A stretch of 64,000 nt of DNA from NCBI RefSeq assembly GCF_028640845.1, contig NC_080540.1, forward strand, positions 215,681,300-215,745,299. Direction: 5' to 3'. The translations under genes and the position numbers were made by a program. Origin of the DNA: Ahaetulla prasina (Eukaryota; Chordata; Lepidosauria; Squamata; Colubridae). Shown here one piece after another: positions 55,417 through 64,000 of this stretch. The stretch's first letter is position 1. Every line of letters begins with the position of its first letter. The notes below the pieces were generated by a model. The model searched no databases. It saw nothing but the letters and a program-made list of their open reading frames with translations, and was not told the origin of the DNA.

Positions 55417-55769
55417 CCGTATATACTCGAGTATAAGCCGAGTTTTTCAGCACGTTTTTTGTGCTGAAAAACGTCCCCTCGGCTTATACTCGGATCGGCT
55501 TATACTCAGTTTTTTTTTCTTCTTTTTCACATTATACGGATGGCGCAAACTTGGCGGGCTTTTGCATTAGCGGGAAGCCCTGCGGTGCAGTGAGAGGCGG
55601 GCGGGGAGCCGCCAGCCTTCTCGGCTGAGGAGGAGGCTTTCCCCGACCGGTAGCTGCCTCATTTCCCACCCTCGGCTTATACTCGAGTCCCCAGTTTACC
55701 CCAGTTTTTTGGGGTAAAATTGGGGACCTCGGCTTATACTCGGATCGGCTTATATTCGAGTATATACGG
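55417..55769. mobile_element. 353-bp MITE with TA target duplication
   Basis: CCGTATATACTCGAGTATAA plus GCCGA at the left; the right end is its reverse complement with one mismatch, so the TIR is 25 bp. TA flanks both ends (55415-55416, 55770-55771). Further internal copies of TCGGCTTATACTCG make subterminal repeats. The TA target suggests a Tc1/mariner-like or similar source; no transposase. Confidence 0.85.
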
Positions 55770-55771
55770 TA

Positions 55772-56730
55772 GTTATTTTTTTTTTAAATGCACAAAGTTG
55801 CATTTCAAATCATGGAAGTGTTTTCTCTCTCTCTCTCTCTCTCTCTTTGCGTGAATATCCCTGATAGCAGGCATCTTAATTTGAGCAAGTCTTACAGTAG
55901 TAAAGCAGGTTTTATAACTAGAAAAGAAAATAGATTAATTTATAGGAAATAGATTACTAAGCTATGCAAAATGAATTACATCCAACCAGAAAAAAAAACT
56001 CTTAGGAGCATGGAGTCTGTACCTACAGTATGGACTTGGGAAGAAAAGAAGGTTAACCTCAGGTTAACTATCTCTTCAGAGATGACAGAGTTTGGTGTAA
56101 TGGTTAGGGCACAGGGCTAGAAATCGGGAGACTGAGTTCTAGTGGAAGATTTATCTTGTTGTCTGGTTAAATTAACAAAACAATATAAATGAAATAAAGA
56201 GCTGTTGTTGTAATGTAAGACAAAACAAAAAGCAAGATCCATGTTCTTAATTGGGAAATAAAAGTCCATAGGCATTTTAGGCTGGGGGATGTTAATTTAG
56301 AGGCTGAATAAATCCAAAAATCTTTATAGGCTTTGCTATTCCAGCTGCCTCCCGCAAGAAAAGTGTAAGATATAGTCACCTGATCAGCCATTGCTTTGTT
56401 TTTAACATTCTTGTCCGTTTGCCTTTCAAACATAATAAATGTAGCTTGCTCCGAAGCCTTGTACCTTTCAAGCTATAATCTCCCAACAAAAAAGGCTGAG
56501 TCATCAACAGAAACTGCTATATTTATCACAAGATTGAGGGGTAGCTGCAGTGAATATTCATGTTTGGATAGGGATGAACAATTCTGCTCCCCCCAGTCTA
56601 TATACCATGTCCTCTGTTCAGAGCTGCTGCTGACATACTGTATGAGCGCCTGTGTGCAGAATTCCATTTAGTGCCATCTGCCTCTTTTTTAAAAAATAAT
56701 TAAAAATGTATTGAATGTAATTGCATAACG
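55772..56730. other. Single-copy sequence with a SINE-head fragment
   Basis: (TC)n at 55830-55852. At 56086-56145 the fragment GAGTTTGGTGTAATGGTTAG...GAGACTGAGTTCTAGT is the head of the MIR/CORE-like SINE. No gene recognised. Confidence 0.45.
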
Positions 56731-56845
56731 GAGCCAAAGGTGGCGCAGTGGTTAGAGTGGAGTATTGCAGGCTAATTCTGCCCATTGCCAGATGTTCGAT
56801 GCTGACCGGCTCAAGGTTGACTCAATCTCCCATCCTTCTCTTCTC
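56731..56845 (+). mobile_element. tRNA-derived SINE, 5' part
   Basis: GGTGGCGCAGTGGTTAGAGTG (A-box region), GCAGGCTAATTCTGCCC, GACCGGCTCAAGGTTGACTC: same family as 11550-11756 in the opposite orientation. The 3' half is missing. Confidence 0.8.
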
Positions 56846-57149
56846 TCCCCAGCACAGTCCTAAGCCGCTGTTACTCAAACTGATCTGCGTAGCTTTTAGA
56901 GCTCTGCACCTGCGCTGCTGCACGCCATGAGCTGGGCTTGGTTTACAGGCTTGCTTGGATTGACAGTCTCTGATTAGGCTCTTTTTGTCCTCTTCCTCCT
57001 CTCAGCTCTGCCTCTCAACCAGCCCCAAGAAATGAAGTTTTTTTTTCTCTTGCTGTCTGAAGACTGTGTTGAGATGCATGCCTTTGAGTTAAGGATTTCT
57101 CCATCCCACATCTCTTAACCATCTGTAAAAAGTAGGTTAGGTTAAGGTT

Positions 57150-57265
57150 AAGGTTTATTAGATTTCTATACCGCCCTTCTCCCGAAGGACTCAGGGCGGT
57201 TCACAGCCAGCATAAAAACAGAATTCACAATAGTCATAAATAAATTAAAAACAATATAAAAATCA
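57150..57265 (-). mobile_element. L2-type LINE 3' terminus
   Basis: GATTTCTATACCGCCCTTCT, CCCGAAGGACTCAGGGCGG, TTCACAGCC: reverse of the terminal segment at 38540 and 54520. Only about 115 bp. Confidence 0.85.
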
Positions 57266-58492
57266 CGTGCACACACACTGCCCTAGAGAATGAAATATTT
57301 TTGGGAATATTAAAAGAGGCAGAATATTGTATTTCTCAAAGGAGAAATGGAGAAACATGCTCTTAAAGGCAGAAAGCAGCCCCAGTTTCCTGCATAGTAA
57401 AGCAGCCTCCAGCAGATGCCTGGAGTGTTTAGAGATGGATATTTTGTGCCCATTAAGAAAGACTGGGCCAGCCTATTCACAAACAAAACACCTTCGGCTT
57501 TAAATGATGGGATTAAAATTTGCATTCCTCCACCCAAATTCTAAGGACAGGATATTTTAGGTCATAATAGGATTAACGCACCATTAGAATAACAAAAGAT
57601 ACCAGGCTCACTACATTGTACAACCCCCTGAAGCATTTCAAACACAAAACCCCAGAAACCTTTATCCATCCACTTATTCAGCCATTTTGTCAGCTGTTCC
57701 AGAACCACATGCTGTTGCTGGTTCTGCTCATCAATAAATGGACCTTCTTTCCTAAGCAGCTAGCCGCCATTTTATTTCCAGTGCCTTTTTCCCAGCTTGG
57801 AACTGGACCTGATTTTTCTTCCTACACATCCTTCCAAAATAGCAACAAAAGTCCGAATCCCAGGATGGAAAAATACCTACTCTAAGTGGTGAGCTCACTA
57901 CTTTTTTCAAGAATATGGGAACCTCATGCTACCTTTTGCTAACATTTGCTCTACTTCAATCAATATCTTCCTTCTCTTCTCAGAGGTCTTTTTTCCCCTG
58001 AATGTCCTGTCCTCACATAGTGTAATGCTTGTGTCTTTTCCCTTTATTCAGGTGAAGGACTTAGTGTTATAGGATAAACTTTTGGGGATGAAAGATCACA
58101 CTTGATCTCTGTGTTCTATGCTAGGGGCCATATTAATAAAGCGAATGGAGCTCAGACTGCAACAATAAAACTTTTTAATGTAACGCTTCCAAAATGTCAA
58201 ACTTTCTAAAAATTGAAATGTAGTGCTTCCAAAAGGTTAACTTAAAAAAAAAACAACCAGCCTGAAACATATACCTTAGAAAACCTTTTTGCCAATTAAC
58301 TTAAGCAACAAATTAGATAGGTGAATTTTGTGGTAATTGAGGAAGGGGCTTCTGGAAACATGAGGTATGGGAGCTGCTTGGAGGGGATAGGCGCAAGGAT
58401 GCAAGGGACTGCAATAGTGTGTGGTCGCTTTCCTCCATTGGTTGGGGATATTAAAAAAGATATCCTAAGGACCATCCTAATGCAGCAATATA
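57266..58492. other. Single-copy sequence
   Basis: No feature recognised. The 89- and 88-codon ORFs (57616-57885, 58321-58587) have no motif. Confidence 0.4.
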
Positions 58493-58710
58493 CAGATCAC
58501 TGTCACTTAGCACCACAATTGGGACCGACACCTCAGTCACTAAGCAATGTGATGGCTAAGCAAAAGGTGACCACGATAAGCTTATGAACTTACTTCTGCG
58601 GCCATTAAGCAAATCACTGCAGGTTACGAAATGAGACATCAGATGACTGGAACTTGCAATTTTACTAAAGGCTCCGCCATTTGTCAGAAGTCAGTTGTAA
58701 AGCAAGACTG
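58493..58710. mobile_element. Diverged TAGTCCTCGACTTA-family fragment
   Basis: CACTTAGCACCACAATTGGG, GCCATTAAGCAAATCACTGC and CATTTGTCAGAAGTCAGTTG match the reverse arm seen at 27992-28250. The termini are lost. Confidence 0.55.
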
Positions 58711-59064
58711 TGGCATACTGACATTTCTTTAGAATAGATGGGACACATTGAAGCTGAGAACAGTGCTTGAATGTGGGATTTGGGCTACTGAAATCTCTCC
58801 AGAGTAAAGAAAGATCACAAGAATGCCCATATCTACTCTGGATAGCTGCTTCTTTGCAAGCAGTTAGCAAGGAACAATGTTTTTCAAGTCAGCTTGCAAT
58901 TGGCTAAGAGTCATGGGATTTCAGTGTGCTAATAGCGGCTAATGTTACCTACAGTATGTCAGCTCTAAGTTCAATGGAAGTTCACCTCTTAATTGTTGGT
59001 GTTGATGTTTTTTAAAGATTGAGAAAGATTGAGAATCTTGAGACTGGCAGGTTTTATTGAAATC

Positions 59065-59156
59065 AACAGGGAGGAAGAGAGGGAGGGAGGAAGAGAGGGA
59101 GGGAGGAAGAGAGGGAGGAAAGAAGGGAGGGAGGGAGGGAGGGAGGAAGGAAGGAA
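59065..59156. repeat. Purine-rich (GGGAGGAAGA)n tract
   Basis: GGGAGGAAGAGA-type imperfect decamer repeat, then (GGGA)n and (GGAA)n. One strand is pure purine over about 85 bp. Confidence 0.9.
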
Positions 59157-59283
59157 AATTTCCTACCAGTGAGAACAATTAATCAGTGGAACGGCTTACC
59201 TTTGGGTGTTGTGGTGCTCCATCACTAGAGGCTTTTAAGAAGTGATTGGACAGCCACTCGTCTGGATTGGTATAGGCTAGGGC

Positions 59284-60333
59284 AGTGATGGCGAACCTAT
59301 GGCATGTGTGCCACAGGTGGCACGCGGAGCCCTCTCTGCAGGCATGCGAGCAGTCGGCCAGCTCAGCTCCACTGCGTATGCACGCACCCTTCCTGCCAGC
59401 TAGCTGATTTTCGGGTCTGCCCTGCAAGCGGGAGATGTGCGTGCATGTGGGGAGGATCTACTTTTCTCCTCACTTTCTGCTGGCTGAGCTTTCCCAGATC
59501 TCCAGAAATTACCCTCCCAGCGCTGTTTTGGAAGGTGAGGCTTTTCCCCCCTCTCAGCCATTTTGGGAGGCAAGGCTTTTTTTCCTCTCCCATCCGTTTT
59601 GGGAGGTGAGGGTTTTTTCCTCCCCAGCGTTGTTTTGAGATGTGAGGCCAAAAGAGGGGGGTTGCACGTGCATGTGTAGGGGGGAGGGAGTGGGGGTCAT
59701 GTGTGGATGCACAGAGGTCTTGCATGCATGTGTGGGAGGGGCATTGCTTTCTGTGCCCCCAACACTCCCAAGAAAATAAGCCAGTCAAAGGCCTTCTGCC
59801 AACAGCTTATTTACACTTGGCCGGGTTCCCTTTGGCACCGAAATGTTCTGGCTATGTTTCCCCATGCGCCTGCCAAAACCTCTTATCTCATAGAGTGAGC
59901 TGAAACAGTCTGTTACCGAGGTAACCAGGAAATTACAGGGAAAGCAAAAGTCAAATAGATTCAGTCTTCAATCCATGAAACAGATTGCCCCCGAAGTTTA
60001 CAGCTTTGTCCAACAGAAAGAGCCACGGAGCTCCTCCTCCTGCTTTTATCCCCTGTGGGGTGTCGCTCCGTGACTCAGCACTCACTGGGCCTGCCCCACC
60101 CTTTCCTCTGCTGCTCGTGCTGATCAGGTCTTCGCAGTTTCGCATTGAACTAGGATTGATCTTCAACAACTGGCTCTTGGGACGTTGCCAAGGAGGAAGA
60201 GGGCCCGGGGGAAGCAGGCCTTGCCAGCTCCTCCTCCTCACTCTCTGAGTCATCCTCCTCCAGGAGGTCAAGCCCGGGGGCCTGGGTCACAACAATTGCA
60301 TTATGGATGTGGGCACATGCACGCGCATCACTG
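59284..60333. mobile_element. hAT element (CAGTGATGGCGAACC type) with nested LTR
   Basis: CAGTGATGGCGAACCTATGG at the left; the right end is ACGCGCATCACTG. A perfect 8-bp duplication GGCTAGGG (59276-59283, 60334-60341). The interior has GCGTGCATGTGGGGAGG and GTGCCACAGGTGGCACGCGG. Without the LTR it is about 500 bp. No transposase. Confidence 0.93.
59748..60294 (-). mobile_element. Solo LTR, subfamily 3 (547 bp)
   Basis: Minus strand starts TGTTGTGACCCAGGCC and ends GGGGGCACAGAAA; perfect 5-bp duplication ATTGC (59743-59747, 60295-60299). TATA-like GGGATAAAAGCAG at about 60041-60053. It shares TGAGTCACGGAGCGACACCCC and the peptide-coding block ending in GWGRP with subfamilies 1 and 2; here the ORF contains a stop. 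Confidence 0.9.
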
Positions 60334-60412
60334 GGCTAGGGTCTTCTGCTTGAGCAGGGGGTTGGACTAGAAGACCTTCAAGGTCCCCTTCCAACTCTGT
60401 TATTCTGAAGGT

Positions 60413-61116
60413 TTCCAATGCACCCCCCTGAGCCCTGTGTGCTAAACTCAGCAGCTGCCAGAGGGATAAAAATATGAATATGAATCTTGTCACCAAAAGG
60501 TATTTTTTAAAATCTATTTTTAGGAAACAAAAGCAGTATGTTCGCTATTAGCATTTACATTTCTAGAGAAATAAACACTACATTTTTGGTTTCCCCGAAG
60601 TTCCAACATGCACAATTTTGCTTCAGGTTGGAGTTGGGAGAAGACTTAAAAACCCTTGCTTCACTTTTCATGGTGTAAAGTTTCTGACAGAAATAAAGTG
60701 AGTGTATGTTATATAAGTAATTTATTTGTGCGTCTTTGGCATTGCAGTGCTAATAGGCTGGCTGCCAGGAATTCAGGCCTGCAGTTTGTCATGTCTGAGT
60801 CTTTAGTCCTTTTCATGCAATTGAAGAAATAGCCTTCTGCAGGCTGTCAGTGACAGATACCAGCTCACTCACATAGATAAAGCTCAATTAGCTGCCGGAG
60901 AAAGCATCTTTTAAAAATACAATGAGCTGCACCATGAAAGATAGGTAGACAGGTAGGAAAAAAAAAAAGCTGTGAGCAAACAGAGTTAGGAAGTAATAGT
61001 CTTGCTTGCTTTCTCTTACCTGCCTTTCGTCCGCTTTTCCTCCATTTACTTTGAAGGAAACACTTAAATAAAGTCGGTATTTTGTGGCCTTTAAAATATT
61101 ATCCTATACGGGTAGA
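60413..61116. other. Single-copy, possibly conserved near 60690-60935
   Basis: No gene. 60690-60935 is repeat-free, with GATAAAGCTCAATTAGCTGC and GGCTGTCAGTGACAG, and is a candidate conserved noncoding element; weak evidence. Confidence 0.3.
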
Positions 61117-61200
61117 CTTACAGCAGTTCCTTAGGGACTGTTCAAAGTTACAACGACACTGAAAAAAGTCTCATTTAACAAAATAAATTTTGGGTTCCAT
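61117..61200. mobile_element. TAGTCCTCGACTTA-family fragment
   Basis: GGGACTGTTCAAAGTTACAA with CGACACTGAAAAAAGTC and TCATTTAACAAAATAAATTT: one arm joined to a piece of the other with the middle deleted. Confidence 0.6.
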
Positions 61201-61928
61201 TGATCATATTTCTATATGCTCAATGCTAGAAAAATCTTACAATGCATTGTAGGAAGTCAGCACCCACCCCTCTCCTAGAAAAATGAAATAGTCTAGGAAA
61301 TATTAAAAAGGCAGAATATTTCCCCTAAAAGAGAAACAGAAATCTTAAGACAGAAACTCAGCTCCAGTTCCCTGCCCCCAGTAGATACTTTGGTTATTTA
61401 CAAGACAAAAGACTGGGCCAGCTCATCTACAATACAAAAGACCTTCATTCTCAGGACATAAAAGGATTAGCCCTCTACTCATCTTACCACATGGCACGTG
61501 GGAAGATTACATCACCCAGCAAGATTCAACCAAGCATGGGAGTCTGACAACCAATCAGGATACATTTCTCGCCACAGGAACAGGATGCAAGTTCAAAACC
61601 CAACAGAGGGTATAAATCTCTCTCCCTCTCTCACCCATGTGCTCTTTTTGCCCAGGACTTCAAACCATGTGGTCCTGTCCACCATTAAACCATCTTTCCA
61701 AGCAGTCTCCATGTTTCCAGTGTCTTTCTTCCCACTTGGAACTGAACCCAGATGGACATTTCTTCCAACAGCATTTCTGAACTGTTTTTCGGTCACCATT
61801 ATAAGTAGGTTTTAAGGAGAGAAAGAAACTCAATCGCAAATGTTGTGATATTTGTTTGACAATCACTTCTCTTCCAAAAGTCCTAATGTGTCGAATGTTC
61901 TCAAACTCTGAAGTTTGGTTGTATAGTC
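61201..61928. other. Single-copy sequence
   Basis: No feature recognised. The 105- and 135-codon ORFs (61498-61815, 61660-62067) overlap on opposite strands without motifs. Confidence 0.4.
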
Positions 61929-62024
61929 TAGGGGTCTCCAACCTTGGTCCCTTTAAAAGCTGGCTGAGGAACTCTGGGAGTTGAAGTCCACAAGTCTTAA
62001 AGGGACCAAGGTCGGAGACCCCTG
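61929..62024. mobile_element. 96-bp hAT MITE
   Basis: AGGGGTCTCCAACCTTGGTC at the left, GACCAAGGTCGGAGACCCCT at the right (one mismatch in 20). Body as at 29748. The TSD is weak. Confidence 0.88.
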
Positions 62025-62248
62025 AGGTAGATGATTTCTTATATCTTATGTCACTAATTTCCTCCATGGAGTGAGGATGTTATCCTACTTTTTTGTCCAC
62101 ATGACAATCTTGTACAGTGGGCTAGGCTGAGAAATGGTGATTTATCTGCCTCATCAAATAAAATTCCAGGGAAGATGGATATGATCTCATACAATATTTC
62201 TTCTGTGCAAGTTCAACAGGTGCTAACTCAAAGGTTGGCGATCTAAAG

Positions 62249-62408
62249 CAGAGATCTCCAAACCTGGCAGCTTAAAGGCCTGTGGATTTCAACTCCCGGC
62301 GTTCCTCAAAAAAGGATTTCAACTCCCGGCGTTCCTCAAAATGCTGGCTGAGGAATTCTGGGAATTGAAGTCCACAAGTCTTAAAGTTGCCACATTTGGA
62401 GAGCCCTG
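62249..62408. mobile_element. hAT MITE with internal tandem duplication (160 bp)
   Basis: CAGAGATCTCCAAACCTGGC at the left, GCCACATTTGGAGAGCCCTG at the right, flanks ATCTAAAG and TACTAAAG (6 of 8). GGATTTCAACTCCCGGCGTT followed by CCTCAAAA occurs twice in tandem (62283 and 62313). Confidence 0.88.
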
Positions 62409-62416
62409 TACTAAAG

Positions 62417-62780
62417 ACAAGAAGTACCCCAATGCCTGCTATCTCACAAAACTGTTCCTACAGCGTCCTGGAATATATGTGTACAAACACACACTCCTGC
62501 ACAAATTAAATTTTTTTAAAAAAAAACATTACAGGTATCTCTATGCAGTTTTAACTCAAAATGGCTTTAATAATAGATCTTGCACAAAAACACCAACAGT
62601 TCACTCGACCTCCCATGAGAACACCAAGCTCTTGAGTGAGATTTCATAAAGTTTCGGTCTTCTTGTGTACATTCCAGGCGAGACATTTATTGAATTTTTC
62701 GATTTTGTTGCCGCTGTTGTTGCACTACAACCACCAACAAACTACCCCACAGTAGGAACTGGGTTAGGAGACATGGCAAA
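62417..62780. other. Single-copy sequence
   Basis: No feature recognised. Confidence 0.4.
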
Positions 62781-63208
62781 CAGGGGTGGGCTTCAAAAAT
62801 TTTAGCAAGGGGTTCTCTGCCCAGTTGCTGGGTGGGCGTGGCCATGGTGGGCGTGGCCTAGTTGGCCTCCTGCTACACGGTAGGGGTGGCATTTTTGCCC
62901 TTCCCAGGCTCTGGAGGCTTTCCTTGAGTCTCCGGGAGGACAAAAACAGCCTCCCCAGGATCGGGAGGCCCTATGGAGGCCAGAAACAGGCCCATTTCCA
63001 GACTTCCCAAACTTCTGATAGGCTCGTTTTTCATCCTCCCCGAGCCTCTGCACGTGCCCTGCACTTATCTGCATCCAAAACGGGCCACGTTGGGACTCCT
63101 GGGAGGGTTAGGGGGTGCGGAGCCAGCCATGAGTGGGGTTTGGGGGTTCTCCGAACTGCATGAAGAGGTTCTCCCGAACCCCTGCGAATCCCCAGCAGCC
63201 AACCCCTG
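62781..63208. mobile_element. Nonautonomous hAT element (428 bp), perfect TSD
   Basis: CAGGGGTGGGCTTCAAAA at the left, AGCAGCCAACCCCTG at the right, perfect duplication ATGGCAAA (62773-62780, 63209-63216). GC-rich interior; open frames within it on both strands reflect composition, not a transposase. Confidence 0.93.
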
Positions 63209-63216
63209 ATGGCAAA

Positions 63217-64000
63217 GTTATATCATGCAATTGTGTGAACAAGGCCTGGATCTGAAACAGTTGCCTATCTCAGTGCTAATCTCTGTATCCCAACACATGT
63301 ATTTAGGCAGAGAAGAGTGTAAAAAGTGTCAGAAAGCCAGTACTCTTTTTTCAGCCTGACCTACCTAACAGGGTTGTTGTTGGGGAAAATAGAAGAAGAA
63401 AAGAATATTATATATGTTAACTGCCTTAAGTAATGTTGTCTTAAGTAAGACAACAATGGAATAGATACCTAATAAATAAATAAATGCTACATTTTGACAA
63501 CTGGCTGAAGCAACCAGGCTTTATGTAGATGCACCATAAGGTAAGCCTTGTTGAGTTAAATGAATTAATAGAGGGGTTTTAAGTTTTAAAGGCATTTTGG
63601 CTCAGTACTACAACTTTCACATTGGGATATTGATTAAATGCTGACAGTATGCACATTTTTGTCAGAGGGAATGTTTATAGAGGGTGTCATAATAAAAATG
63701 AGCATTATAGATCCTCCCTGCTTTCTGATATATGTTTATTGTAGACCCTGAAACAGGATAAATGATTCACATTTTATGCTATGCTGAAATCTGAACTTCT
63801 GTAAATCTGATTTGGATTGCAAGAACAGAGCTCCATCTAATAAAAATTCCCCCTTCATAAATGGTTAGCTGAATTAATGCATAAGGCCCGTTTAAAAGAT
63901 TAATGGTATGTATTGATGGAAAATCAAATCTAGGTGTTTTATTTTCCTGGATTGTCAGCAACTTGACATTTCATTTGCTAGTCTTTTCAACATAACCCCT
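63217..64000. other. Single-copy, AT-rich sequence
   Basis: No gene recognised. A short (AAAT)n run at 63468-63484. Confidence 0.4.

Larger units (their letters stand above)
59157..60412 (+). mobile_element. CR1 LINE 3' end containing hAT containing LTR
   Basis: CR1 text TTTCCTACCAGTGAGAACAA, TTAATCAGTGGAACGGC, AGGCTTTTAAGAAGTGATTG, then after the insertion GTCTTCTGCTTGAGCAGGGG, TTGGACTAGAAGACCTTCAA, GGTCCCCTTCCAACTCTG and TTATTCTG. Three insertion layers are datable by TSDs. Confidence 0.92.

Noticed and set aside
61660..62067. 135-codon minus ORF
   Set aside because: It overlaps the hAT MITE at 61929 and an opposite-strand ORF; no motif.
62786..63163. 125-codon GC-rich ORF in the hAT at 62781 as a transposase
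   Set aside because: No DDE or zinc-finger motifs; open frames there result from high GC content.

Overview
This is vertebrate nuclear DNA, most likely from an advanced (colubroid) snake. Three things point there. There are BovB (RTE) LINE and Sauria-type SINE copies. There is a CR1/L3-type LINE whose 3' end carries an AATAG-type pentanucleotide microsatellite, an association described for snake genomes. There are many short hAT, Penelope and L2/CR1 copies of the kinds found in squamates. I find no host protein-coding exon that I can support, so the window reads as intergenic or deep-intronic sequence. Nearly every readable protein fragment belongs to a decayed retrotransposon.

Layout. 1-9 kb: single-copy DNA with tRNA-derived SINEs, old and young hAT elements, a CR1 3' end and a CR1/L3-type LINE with a broken ORF (6.9-7.8 kb). 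9-16 kb: a solo LTR, two young hAT copies, an inverted-repeat DNA element and a 5'-truncated BovB (15.8-16.5 kb). 16.5-24 kb: the most complex part. A CR1 block with nested hATs and a solo LTR is followed by a Penelope-like (PLE) cluster. The cluster holds head-to-head terminal repeats, a 118-bp perfect fold-back, tandem 3'-end rungs separated by microsatellites, a second shortened copy of the CR1 block, and a 0.29-kb direct repeat. 24-26.4 kb has no repeat I recognise. 26.4-33 kb: hAT MITEs, three copies of a MITE ending in TAGTCCTCGACTTA-like repeats, a PLE inverted pair, a solo LTR inside a hAT element and an L2 3' end. 34-39 kb: L2 fragments and microsatellites. 39-46 kb: mostly single-copy, with an intact Sauria SINE and a candidate conserved noncoding block near 45 kb. 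46-51 kb: nested SINE/hAT, two solo LTRs and an L1-like 5' region carrying a 140-codon ORF. 51-64 kb: MITEs, a GATA tract, SINE/L2 tails, and a CR1 that contains a hAT that contains a solo LTR.

Nothing here works as an operon or pathway. The organisation is layered transposition, and target-site duplications (8 bp for hAT, 5 bp for LTRs) give the order of insertion. The two observations most worth following are a hairpin motif shared by two different Penelope families (CUGAAGAN, a 6-bp stem with a 6-nt loop, then GAAAC), which resembles a hammerhead ribozyme core, and an ORF conserved across diverged LTR subfamilies upstream of their TATA boxes. Part of the 19-24 kb region also carries signs of possible misassembly.
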